Source: Candidatus Omnitrophota bacterium (GTDB lineage Bacteria > Omnitrophota > Gorgyraeia > Gygaellales > Profunditerraquicolaceae). Taken from it: DNA of 58,678 nt. The stretch lies in assembly GCA_026387435.1 (NCBI GenBank), contig JAPLLS010000046.1, forward strand, positions 1 to 58,678. The letters run 5' to 3'. Under the pieces are notes generated by a model. It worked only from the letters and a program-made list of their open reading frames with translations. It was not told where the DNA came from and made no database searches. This document shows, piece by piece, positions 1-7,610 of the stretch; the stretch's first letter is position 1; every line of letters starts with the position of its first letter. The position numbers and the translations under genes are program-made.

Positions 1-434
1 TCAGCGCCAAGGGCGATCTGAAAGTGGATATCCATCATACTAACGAAGATATCGGCTTGGTTTTAGGCCAGGCATTTAGAAAAGCTCTTGAGGAGAAAAA
101 AGGAATAAAGCGCATCGGTTTCGCGGCGGTCCCCATGGAAGAAGTGGTCGGTAATGTGATCCTGGACATAAACGGACGGGGATTTTTTGATTTGAAGATG
201 GATGGGGCGGCTGACAAAAAAGAAGGCTATGAAATAGAATACGCCAAGCATTTTTTTGAAGGCTTTGCCAAGCAATTAGGGATGAATCTGAACATCCGGA
301 TCGACAGCACTAATCTGGATTTGCACGCGACTCTCGAGCCCGTATTTAAAGCTTTAGGGGTGGCGCTGGACCAGGCTACCCAGATCGATCCCCGCCGAAA
401 GGGCATCCCTTCAACCAAAGGCGTAATCGATTAG
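1..434 (+). CDS. hisB: Imidazoleglycerol-phosphate dehydratase, 5'-truncated by window edge
   Basis: The reading frame is open from the window edge (first full codon at base 3), so the N-terminus is outside. HisB dehydrates imidazole glycerol phosphate to imidazole acetol phosphate in histidine synthesis, using two metal ions held by His/Glu residues. The first metal motif is intact (GDLKVDIHHTNEDIG). The M-x-E and NGR stretches and the C-terminal EPVFKALGVAL stretch also match the family. The second metal motif is unusual: the family's HHxxE reads HATLE, and the His usually found in the preceding 'TLHI' strand is Asn (NLNI). It is the first visible gene of a his operon, 27 bp before hisH. 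Identity is clear; activity is uncertain because of the substitutions. Confidence 0.88.
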   Translation, partial: SAKGDLKVDIHHTNEDIGLVLGQAFRKALEEKKGIKRIGFAAVPMEEVVGNVILDINGRGFFDLKMDGAADKKEGYEIEYAKHFFEGFAKQLGMNLNIRIDSTNLDLHATLEPVFKALGVALDQATQIDPRRKGIPSTKGVID

Positions 435-461
435 CTTCGGTTATTTATAGGTAGATGATCT

Positions 462-1070
462 ATGATCGCGATAATAGATTACGGAATGGGCAACATCCAC
501 AGCGTCAAAAAAGCCCTTGAGGCTAAAGGCGCCAAGGTCGTGGTGACCAGTAATATCCATGAGATCAAAAGGGCGGATAAATTGGTTTTGCCCGGAGTAG
601 GCGCTTTCGGCGACGCTATGGCCGAGCTGCAAAAGCGCAGCTTAGTAGTTGCAATAGCCGAGCATATTCACGATAAGAAAGTATTTCTGGGCATCTGCCT
701 GGGCATGCATTTATTGTTCGAGTCCAGCGCGGAATCTTTGGGTGTGGCGGGAATGGGGTTTTTAAAGGGAAAGGTCGAGAAATTTAAGAGTATAGATCAT
801 CTCAAAATCCCCCATATGGGCTGGAACCAGATCAAGATCAGAAAGACCAGCTGCCCGCTTTTTAAAGAGCTGAAAGAGGCCAGCGAAGTGTATTTTTGCC
901 ACTCCTATTTCCCTAAGCCGCAAGACTTAGAGATCGTCGCCGCGAGCACGGAATACGGGGAAGATTTCGCGTCGATCGTCTGGAAGGAAAATATCTTCGC
1001 CACCCAGTTCCATCCGGAAAAAAGCCAGGCAGCCGGCCTTAAGATATTGGAAAATTTTGTCAATTTATAA
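462..1070 (+). CDS. hisH: Imidazole glycerol phosphate synthase, glutamine amidotransferase subunit
   Basis: A 202-residue class I glutaminase. It releases ammonia from glutamine and passes it to HisF in the IGP synthase complex. The nucleophile is Cys79 in GICLGMH. The His-Glu pair is H184 and E186 in QFHPEKS. The N-terminal DYGMGN and LPGVGAFG stretches are typical of HisH, and length is normal. It lies between hisB and hisA in the same orientation. The synthase partner hisF is present at 2210, so the complex can be formed from this operon. Confidence 0.97.
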   Translation: MIAIIDYGMGNIHSVKKALEAKGAKVVVTSNIHEIKRADKLVLPGVGAFGDAMAELQKRSLVVAIAEHIHDKKVFLGICLGMHLLFESSAESLGVAGMGFLKGKVEKFKSIDHLKIPHMGWNQIKIRKTSCPLFKELKEASEVYFCHSYFPKPQDLEIVAASTEYGEDFASIVWKENIFATQFHPEKSQAAGLKILENFVNL

Positions 1071-1082
1071 TAGGGAGAACCT

Positions 1083-1826
1083 ATGATCATTATCCCGGCA
1101 ATAGATCTTAAAGATGGAAATGTAGTCCGGCTTTTTCAGGGTAAGCTTGATGCCAGCAATGTTTATTCTCACTCCCCGGTTACAATTGCCCGCCATTGGC
1201 AGAAACAGGGCGCGCAGCTTATCCATGTGGTTGACCTCGACGGTGCTTTCAGCGGAGAGATCAAAAACTGGCATGCCCTCAAAGAGATCATCAAGTCGGT
1301 GGACGTGCCTATCGAATTCGGGGGAGGGGTGAGGAGTCTGGAAACCATAAATTCACTTTTTGAATCCGGGGTAAGCCGGGTGGTCCTGGGCACTAAGGCG
1401 GCAGAAGACCGTGTTTTTCTCAAAAAAGCTTTTGAAAAATTCCAACAAAGAATAATCGTCAGCATTGACGCGAAAAAAGGCAAAGTTTTGACCGAGGGCT
1501 GGCAGAGCGCAAAAAAGGATCTAAGCGCAGTGGATTTTGCCTGCCAATTGAAAGAAATCGGATTTGCCGAGTTGATCTATACCGATATCTTGAAAGACGG
1601 GACTTTACAGGGGCCGAATTTCGAAGGAATAAAGAATATTTTTGAAAAATCCGGTTGCAAGGTAGTGGCTTCGGGAGGAGTATCCAGCCTCGACGATATC
1701 TCCCGGCTTAAAGATCTGGAAAGAGACGGAGTGGTAGGGGTAATAATCGGAAAAGCTTTATATGAGGAAAAATTCAGCTTAAAAGAAGCTATCAGTTTAT
1801 CTGATAAAAAAGGAGGAGTAAAATGA
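1083..1826 (+). CDS. hisA: ProFAR isomerase
   Basis: A 247-residue TIM-barrel isomerase that opens the ribose ring of ProFAR to give PRFAR, the substrate of HisHF. The catalytic Asp8 lies in IPAIDLKDG; the second acidic residue lies in YTDILKDGT. The phosphate-binding FGGGVRS and ASGGVSS loops are both present. The start follows a GGGAGA-type ribosome binding site. Its last codons overlap the start of the next gene by 4 bp (ATG at 1823), which implies translational coupling to a lipoprotein unrelated to histidine synthesis. Confidence 0.97.
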   Translation: MIIIPAIDLKDGNVVRLFQGKLDASNVYSHSPVTIARHWQKQGAQLIHVVDLDGAFSGEIKNWHALKEIIKSVDVPIEFGGGVRSLETINSLFESGVSRVVLGTKAAEDRVFLKKAFEKFQQRIIVSIDAKKGKVLTEGWQSAKKDLSAVDFACQLKEIGFAELIYTDILKDGTLQGPNFEGIKNIFEKSGCKVVASGGVSSLDDISRLKDLERDGVVGVIIGKALYEEKFSLKEAISLSDKKGGVK

Positions 1827-2210
1827 AAAAGGGTCCAGTTTTTATTCTAGGGTTGGGAGTAACGGTTTTATTCTTATCGGGTTGTGCCACTACGGGCAGG
1901 AATGTCACCCAGGAAAACGATAATCTTAAGATCCAGATCCAGAATCTCGAAACCCAGATGCAGAAAAAAGACGCGGAAATCGATAGCCTCAGGAGATCTT
2001 TAAGCTCAACCACGGAAGAAAAATATAATCCAGACAGCTTTAAAGAATGCCGGTTTTGATCCCGGGTCTGCCGACGGCAAGCTGGGAAAAAAGACCCGCC
2101 AAGCGATCAGGGATTTTCAGAGGGCTAACGGGCTGGATGCCGACGGAAAAGTAGGCAAGAGAACCTGGGAAGTATTAGCGCCTTATCTGGAAAAAGCAGC
2201 TTCTAATTAA
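1823..2210 (+). pseudogene. Lipoprotein with coiled coil and peptidoglycan-binding domain, frameshifted
   Basis: The first frame (1823-2059) encodes a 78-residue protein with a lipoprotein signal (LFLSGC, so Cys would be lipidated) and a heptad-rich coiled coil (about residues 30-65). The next frame, entered around 2019-2023 and ending at the TAA at 2208-2210, encodes a clear PG_binding_1-type domain (ALKNAGFDPGSADGKLG, then TRQAIRDFQRANGLDADG). Removing one A from the A5 run at 2019-2023 would join them into one protein of about 128 residues: an outer-membrane anchor, a spacer and a murein-binding domain. The stop overlaps the hisF ATG by one base. The shift may be a sequencing error, a real mutation or recoding; the conserved second half argues that the full protein was recently functional. 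Confidence 0.75.
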
Positions 2211-2968
2211 TGTTAAATAAAAGAATAATTCCCTGCCTGGATATCAAAGGGGGGAGGGTAGTCAAAGGGGTGAAGTTCTTGGGGCTGCGGGATGCCGGAG
2301 ATCCGGTCGAGGTGGCCAGGGCATACGATTCTCAAGGAGCGGATGAGCTGGTATTTCTGGATATCATTGCCAGTTTCGAGAACCGTAAGACCTTGATCGG
2401 CCTGGTGGAAAAGATCGCGGAAAATATTTTCATGCCTTTTACGGTCGGAGGTGGCATAAGCGGTGTCGATGACATCCGCTGCCTGCTCAGTGCCGGGGCG
2501 GACAAAGTTTCCATCAATACTGCAGCGGTAAGATTCCCGGAACTGATCAAAGACTCATCAACGCGGTTCGGATCCCAGTGCATCGTGGTGGCTATTGACG
2601 CTAAGAAACTAAAAGACGCCAAGTGGGAAGTTTTTATTCACGGGGGCAGGACCCCCACGGGGCTTGACGCCGTGGAGTGGGCAAAAGCGGCTTCCCGGCT
2701 GGGAGCGGGCGAGATTCTATTGACGAGCATGGATTGCGACGGGACTAAAGACGGCTATGATTTGGAACTGACCAGGGCCGTAAGCTCTGCGGTAAATATC
2801 CCCGTTATCGCTTCCGGAGGCGCGGGAAAGCTGGAGCATTTCTACGAAGTTTTTACCAAGGCCGGAGCCGACGCCGGGCTGGCGGCATCTTTATTTCATT
2901 ACGGTGAGCTTTCAGTCAAAGATGTAAAAAAATATTTAAAAAACAAAGGAGTGGCAATAAGAACATGA
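2210..2968 (+). CDS. hisF: Imidazole glycerol phosphate synthase, cyclase subunit
   Basis: A 252-residue TIM barrel that uses HisH-derived ammonia to convert PRFAR to imidazole glycerol phosphate and AICAR. The signature [15 protein letters not shown] contains catalytic Asp11; the second Asp sits in VVAIDAK. The phosphate loops FTVGGGI and IASGGAG are intact. Its ATG overlaps the stop of the preceding frameshifted lipoprotein gene by one base, and its end overlaps hisI by 4 bp, so translation of the block is probably coupled. Confidence 0.97.
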   Translation: MLNKRIIPCLDIKGGRVVKGVKFLGLRDAGDPVEVARAYDSQGADELVFLDIIASFENRKTLIGLVEKIAENIFMPFTVGGGISGVDDIRCLLSAGADKVSINTAAVRFPELIKDSSTRFGSQCIVVAIDAKKLKDAKWEVFIHGGRTPTGLDAVEWAKAASRLGAGEILLTSMDCDGTKDGYDLELTRAVSSAVNIPVIASGGAGKLEHFYEVFTKAGADAGLAASLFHYGELSVKDVKKYLKNKGVAIRT

Positions 2969-3300
2969 AAAAAAACATCGCGTTTGACCTAAAAGCCCTT
3001 AAGTACGACAAAAAAGGATTGATCCCGGCTATAATCCAGGATTACAAGAACGGCGAAGTCTTAATGATCGCTTACATGAACTTGGAATCGCTGAGAAGGA
3101 CTATTAAATTGGGCAAGACCTGTTTCTGGTCAAGGTCGAGAAAGGAATATTGGCTCAAGGGCGAGACCTCGGGCCATTTTCAATTCGTCAAATCCGTCTC
3201 CTACGACTGCGACATGGATGCGCTATTGATCAAAGTCCGCCAGGTCAAAGCCGCATGTCATACAGGTAACAGATCATGTTTTTACAGGAGGATAGTTTGA
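2965..3300 (+). CDS. hisI: Phosphoribosyl-AMP cyclohydrolase
   Basis: A 111-residue, single-domain enzyme that opens the purine ring of PR-AMP. Family landmarks are present in order: [18 protein letters not shown], the metal-binding DCDMDALL, and [11 protein letters not shown] with its conserved Cys residues. There is no fused HisE domain, so PR-ATP pyrophosphohydrolase must be encoded elsewhere. The gene ends in a TGA that overlaps the proposed TTG start of trpE. Confidence 0.96.
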   Translation: MKKNIAFDLKALKYDKKGLIPAIIQDYKNGEVLMIAYMNLESLRRTIKLGKTCFWSRSRKEYWLKGETSGHFQFVKSVSYDCDMDALLIKVRQVKAACHTGNRSCFYRRIV

Positions 3301-4661
3301 TCCGTCCCTCATTACCGGAATTTATTCAATTAGCCGGGAAATCGAACGTTATCCCGATCTATAAAGAAGTCAGCGCCGACCTGGATACTCCGGTTTCCAG
3401 TTTTTTGAAGCTGCACAAGGACGAGTACGCATTTTTACTGGAATCGGTGGAAGGCCGGGAGAAGATCGCCCGTTATTCGTTCCTGGGGACCAGGCCCAGC
3501 CTGGTTTTTAGAAGCAAAGGAAACCTCATCGAGATCAACTGCCGGGATAAATCTGCCTGTGCTTGCCTAAGCCTCTGCGGCAGCGAAAAAGATCACTGCA
3601 GTTTTAAAACCGATTCCGACCCCCTGGCCGTGATCGAAAAGCTGATGTCCGGGTTTAAGCCGGCCCAGGTCCCGGGCCTGCCGCGTTTCTACGGCGGGTT
3701 AGTCGGGTTCATGGGCTATGACTGCGTCAGGTTTTTTGAAAAGCTTCCGGACAAGAATCCCGATGACCTTAAATTGCCGGATTCCGTTTTCATCCTTACC
3801 GAAACGATCCTGCTCTTTGACCACATTAACCATACCATAAAAATAGTTTCGAATTGTTTCCTGCCTCAGTATGGCAAGAAGCTTACCCAGGGGGTGGCGA
3901 AAAAGGTTTACGAACAGGCTTTAAAGAAGATCCGGGCTATTGAAGATGACCTGGCCCGGCCATTAAGCGGAAAAGGTATTGAAGTCAGGAAATCAGCTCC
4001 GAAAATAAAAATAACTTCTAATTTTGAAAAATCGGCATTTTGTGGTATAGTTAATAAAGCCAAAAGGCACATCCAAAAGGGCGATATCATCCAGGTTGTT
4101 TTATCCCAGAGATTTAAAGCCCGGATCCAGGAAAGAGGTAAAGACGAGACGCAGGACCGGGCTTTAGAGGTTGAGCTTTTAAACGACGCCAAAGAAAAAG
4201 CCGAACATTTGATGCTGGTCGATCAAGGCCGCAACGATATCGGCCGGGTTTGCCGGATCGGTTCGATCAAAGTCGATGATTTTATGTTCGTGGAGCGGTA
4301 TTCGCATGTAATGCATATCGTCAGTGAAGTCAGCGGCGTGCTGGACCGCAAAAATAACGCTTTTGATGTGCTCAGGGCCTGTTTTCCCGCGGGTACGGTT
4401 TCCGGAAGCCCGAAAGTCCGGGCCATGGAGATCATCGACGAGCTGGAAAATTCGCGGCGCGGCCCATACGCGGGATCTGTCGGATATTTCAGCTTCTCGG
4501 GAAATCTGGATACCTGCATAACCATCAGGACCATCTGCGTCAAAGGCAACACCGCCTACATTCAGGTAGGCGCCGGGATCGTAGCAGATTCCCGGGGTAA
4601 AAATGAGTATAACGAGACAGTCAATAAAGCGAAAGCTTTGTTCGAGGCAATAACAAAATAA
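3297..4661 (+). CDS. trpE: Anthranilate synthase component I with an internal deletion
   Basis: TrpE converts chorismate and ammonia to anthranilate. I choose the TTG at 3297 rather than the ATG at 3276: an AGGAGG lies 5 nt upstream of the TTG, and [13 protein letters not shown] matches the usual TrpE N-terminus. The N-terminal domain ([21 protein letters not shown]) and the C-terminal chorismate-binding part ([44 protein letters not shown]) are well conserved. However, [13 protein letters not shown] is followed directly by [13 protein letters not shown]. The family's NPSPYM, SSPE and PIAGTRPRG segment, roughly 50-55 residues, is missing in frame. The protein is 454 residues against about 490-520 usually. 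No other trp gene is nearby; activity is doubtful. Confidence 0.9.
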   Translation: MIRPSLPEFIQLAGKSNVIPIYKEVSADLDTPVSSFLKLHKDEYAFLLESVEGREKIARYSFLGTRPSLVFRSKGNLIEINCRDKSACACLSLCGSEKDHCSFKTDSDPLAVIEKLMSGFKPAQVPGLPRFYGGLVGFMGYDCVRFFEKLPDKNPDDLKLPDSVFILTETILLFDHINHTIKIVSNCFLPQYGKKLTQGVAKKVYEQALKKIRAIEDDLARPLSGKGIEVRKSAPKIKITSNFEKSAFCGIVNKAKRHIQKGDIIQVVLSQRFKARIQERGKDETQDRALEVELLNDAKEKAEHLMLVDQGRNDIGRVCRIGSIKVDDFMFVERYSHVMHIVSEVSGVLDRKNNAFDVLRACFPAGTVSGSPKVRAMEIIDELENSRRGPYAGSVGYFSFSGNLDTCITIRTICVKGNTAYIQVGAGIVADSRGKNEYNETVNKAKALFEAITK

Positions 4662-4683
4662 CAATAATAAGAGGAGGATACAA

Positions 4684-4944
4684 ATGGCAGTAAGAATACG
4701 TTTAAGAAGGATCGGTAAAAATCCCATTAAGAAGCCGCATTTCCGGGTTACGGTTTTCGACGAACGCACCACCCGTGACGGCAGGTTTATCGAGGAATTG
4801 GGCTATTATAATCCCATTTCCAAATCGGTGAAAGTCGATTTAGAGCGGTACAATTACTGGCTGACCAAGGGCGCGCTGCCTACGCTGGCGGTTAAGACCG
4901 TAGTCAAGAACGCGATCAAGAAAAATACCCCAAAGGAGTCTTAA
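4684..4944 (+). CDS. rpsP: 30S ribosomal protein S16
   Basis: An 86-residue protein with the S16 signature ([19 protein letters not shown], then [14 protein letters not shown]). It is a primary binder of 16S rRNA in the 30S subunit. A strong ribosome binding site (AGAGGAGG) precedes the ATG. The usual neighbours (ffh, rimM, trmD, rplS) are absent; instead it lies between trpE and yajC. Confidence 0.97.
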   Translation: MAVRIRLRRIGKNPIKKPHFRVTVFDERTTRDGRFIEELGYYNPISKSVKVDLERYNYWLTKGALPTLAVKTVVKNAIKKNTPKES

Positions 4945-4945
4945 T

Positions 4946-5248
4946 ATGCCTACACAGACAGCTGCGGTAAATCCTATTCTGCAATTAGTGCCATTTATTT
5001 TTATTTTTGCGATCTTTTATTTCATGATTATCATGCCGCAGAGAAAGCAGCAAAAAGAGCACCGTAACCTGCTTGCCAATCTAAAAAAGAACGACGAGGT
5101 GGTGACCGCCAGCGGCATACACGGGACTATCATCAACGTCAAGGATACTACCGTTATTTTAAGGGTAGACGATAACGTCAAGATAGAGGTGGAAAAAATC
5201 TCTATCGCCGCTTTGAAAAACATACCTAGTACAACTCAAGGGAAATAA
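4946..5248 (+). CDS. yajC: Preprotein translocase accessory subunit YajC
   Basis: A 100-residue protein with one N-terminal membrane segment (about residues 10-30, LQLVPFIFIFAIFYFMIIMP) and the diagnostic RPQ-like MPQRKQQKEH after it. A small cytoplasmic domain follows (GDEVVTASGIHGTI-like: NDEVVTASGIHGTIINV). YajC associates with SecDF in the Sec holotranslocon. It starts 1 bp after rpsP and ends 1 bp before secDF. Confidence 0.95.
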   Translation: MPTQTAAVNPILQLVPFIFIFAIFYFMIIMPQRKQQKEHRNLLANLKKNDEVVTASGIHGTIINVKDTTVILRVDDNVKIEVEKISIAALKNIPSTTQGK

Positions 5249-5249
5249 G

Positions 5250-7457
5250 ATGGACAAAAAACTTATTGTAAAGATCGGTTTGGTTCTAGCTGTTATCGGG
5301 CTATGTATTTATTATTCTTTTCCTTTAGATAAAAGGATAAACCTCGGCCTGGATTTAAAAGGCGGGATGCATCTTCTTTTAAAGGTAGATACCAGCAATT
5401 TAAGCGGAAAGGCTAAAGATGACGCCGCTGACCGGGCGATCGAGGTCGTCCGTAACCGTATCGACGAATTCGGGGTCAGGGAAACCTCGATCGCCAAACA
5501 GGGCGAAGACGAGATCGTGGTCCAGCTTCCCGGAATCACTGACCGCGAACGGGCTTTGGAGATCATCGGCCGGACCGCGCTTTTGGAATTTAAACTGGTT
5601 TCTCAGGACCAGGAGAAATTAAAGGCGGCTTTGGACGGTAAAGTCCCCGAGGGTTTCGAGTTAAAACGTTCGGAGGAAGATTCCGAGACGCTCTTGCTGG
5701 AAGCGAAAGCTGTTCTTACCGGTGATTCTTTAACCAACGCCGAAGTGCATTTCAGTTCCGGGGACTTTGGCGAGCCGGCAGTCGGTTTGAAATTCAACGC
5801 TGACGGCGCCAAAAAATTCGCCGATCTGACCGCGGCTAACGTCGGCCGGAGGCTGGCCATTGTTTTGGACGGCAAGATCCAATCCGCACCCCGGATCAGG
5901 GAAGCGATTCCCTCGGGCGAAGCGGTGATCAGCGGACATTTTGATGTCGAACAGGCTCAGGATCTATCGGTAATCCTGCGCGTAGGCGCGCTTCCCGCGC
6001 CGATGAAAGTCGAGGAAGAAAGGACTGTCGGGCCTTTATTAGGCCAGGATTCCATTAACAGCGGGGTCAAAGCCGCTTTAATCGGAGTCAGCCTGGTTTT
6101 CTTAGTAATGATCATATATTACTTTCTTGCCGGATTTATTTCCGATATCGCTTTATTCTTGAACCTTATAATGACCCTTGGGATTTTGGGGATGCTCAAA
6201 GATATCCTGGGATCGGGAGCTTCAGTTACTTTGACTTTACCCGGCATCGCCGGTATTGCTTTGTCATTGGGTATGGCCGTGGATGCCAATGTCCTTATCA
6301 ACGAACGGATCCGGGAAGAATTAGCAATAGGCAGGAATTTGCGCACGGCTATCGCTAACGGTTATCAAAAAGCCTTTAGCGCGATCTTTGATTCTAACCT
6401 TACTACTTTGATCGCGGCGTTCCTTTTGTTCCAATTCGGCACCGGGCCGATCCGGGGTTTCGCGATCACTTTGACCATCGGTTTGTTGACCAGCATGTTC
6501 ACGGCGATCGTGGTCACCCGCACAATATTCGAGGTTTTGCTGCATTTTAACCTGATCAAGTCCTTGCCGATGTTAAAGCTGTTCAAGGAACCGAAATTTG
6601 ATTATATCGGAAAGAGAAAGATTTTCTACGCCATTTCCGTGCTGGTTATCGGCATAGGGCTGTTTTCTTATTTTTCCAAAGGAAAACAGGCTTTCGGCAT
6701 AGATTTCGCCGGAGGCCAGTTACAGGAATACAGTTTTAAGGATACGGTTAACGTGGAAAAGGTCCGCAGTGTGTTAAAAGAGCTTAACCTGGCCGACGCC
6801 TCTTTGCAGCAGTATAAAGATCAACCCAAAGTGCTCTTGATCCGCACCGCGCAAGATAAAAATACCGAGATCACCGCGAAATTAAAACAGGCTTTTCCTG
6901 CTGAAGACATTCAGGTGCTTAAAATAGAGCGGGTCGGGCCGGTAGCCGGGAAACACCTTCAGGATAAGGCCGTCAAAGCTTTAATTTGGTCTTTGATCGG
7001 GATCCTGATCTATGTGGCTTTCCGGTTCAAGCATTTCAATTTCGCGATCGCCGGTGTTATCGCTCTTCTGCATGACGTTTTGGTGGCTGTCGGAGGCTTG
7101 GCTATTACCGGCAGGCAGATCGACCTCTTGTCGGTTACCGCGTTATTGACTATTGCCGGTTATTCCATCAACGACACCATTGTTATTTATGACCGGGTCA
7201 GGGAGAATATGGCTTTACAGAGGAAAATGAGCCTGGCCGAGGTGATTAACTTAAGCGTAAACCAGTGTATGTCCCGGACGATCCTTACATCAGGAGTCAC
7301 TTTATTGGTGGTCTTCGCGATATTCTTTTATGGCGGAGAAATTTTGAGCAATTTTGCCTATACCCTGATAGTCGGGTTCATCTCCGGCGTATACTCTACG
7401 GTATTTATTGCTTCGCCTCTGATTTTAGCTTGGAGCCGGGTGAGAGGAAAAAAATAA
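5250..7457 (+). CDS. secDF: Fused protein-export membrane protein SecDF
   Basis: A 735-residue single-chain fusion of SecD (about residues 1-440) and SecF (about 450-735). The SecD half carries LDLKGGMHLLLKV (34-46), the periplasmic domain with RIDEFGVRE, and the TM block with PGIAGIALSLGMAVDANVLINER. The SecF half carries GIDFAGGQ (about 482) and its own TM block with TIAGYSINDTIVIYDRVREN. The membrane Asp residues used for proton-driven pulling are present in both halves. Fusions of this size are known from Bacillus and some other lineages. The gene is followed by a strong terminator at 7488-7527. Confidence 0.97.
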   Translation: MDKKLIVKIGLVLAVIGLCIYYSFPLDKRINLGLDLKGGMHLLLKVDTSNLSGKAKDDAADRAIEVVRNRIDEFGVRETSIAKQGEDEIVVQLPGITDRERALEIIGRTALLEFKLVSQDQEKLKAALDGKVPEGFELKRSEEDSETLLLEAKAVLTGDSLTNAEVHFSSGDFGEPAVGLKFNADGAKKFADLTAANVGRRLAIVLDGKIQSAPRIREAIPSGEAVISGHFDVEQAQDLSVILRVGALPAPMKVEEERTVGPLLGQDSINSGVKAALIGVSLVFLVMIIYYFLAGFISDIALFLNLIMTLGILGMLKDILGSGASVTLTLPGIAGIALSLGMAVDANVLINERIREELAIGRNLRTAIANGYQKAFSAIFDSNLTTLIAAFLLFQFGTGPIRGFAITLTIGLLTSMFTAIVVTRTIFEVLLHFNLIKSLPMLKLFKEPKFDYIGKRKIFYAISVLVIGIGLFSYFSKGKQAFGIDFAGGQLQEYSFKDTVNVEKVRSVLKELNLADASLQQYKDQPKVLLIRTAQDKNTEITAKLKQAFPAEDIQVLKIERVGPVAGKHLQDKAVKALIWSLIGILIYVAFRFKHFNFAIAGVIALLHDVLVAVGGLAITGRQIDLLSVTALLTIAGYSINDTIVIYDRVRENMALQRKMSLAEVINLSVNQCMSRTILTSGVTLLVVFAIFFYGGEILSNFAYTLIVGFISGVYSTVFIASPLILAWSRVRGKK

Positions 7458-7487
7458 TCTTCGAGCTGGTGATGTTTTTTAAAAAAT

Positions 7488-7527
7488 AAAAAATCGTCCG
7501 TCAAATACCATGGCGGACGATTTTTTT
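7488..7527 (+). terminator. Intrinsic terminator after secDF, probably bidirectional
   Basis: A perfect 13-bp inverted repeat (AAAAAATCGTCCG at 7488-7500 and its complement at 7514-7526) with a 13-nt loop. A-run on the left and T-run on the right would allow termination in both directions. It closes the rpsP-yajC-secDF unit. Confidence 0.85.
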
Positions 7528-7549
7528 CCAAATAACCGATACCGACCGA

Positions 7550-7589
7550 TACAACCTCGTAGGTTGTACTTTGTACAACCTACGAGGTT
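7550..7589. repeat. Palindromic intergenic repeat, inverted double copy
   Basis: A 9-bp stem (TACAACCT / AGGTTGTA around a CGT loop) is followed after TTT by its inverted copy, so bases 7553-7569 pair perfectly with 7573-7589 (17 bp, 3-nt loop). The same palindrome occurs at 20218-20238 before oppD. It fills most of the 153-bp gap between secDF and mfd. No T-run follows, so it does not look like a terminator. Confidence 0.8.
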
Positions 7590-7610
7590 AGTGACGGTGG
7601 TGGTAAGGCA

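Noticed and set aside
3276-3296. ATG start for trpE at 3276
   Set aside because: It lies before the AGGAGG; the TTG at 3297 has ideal spacing and matches the family N-terminus.
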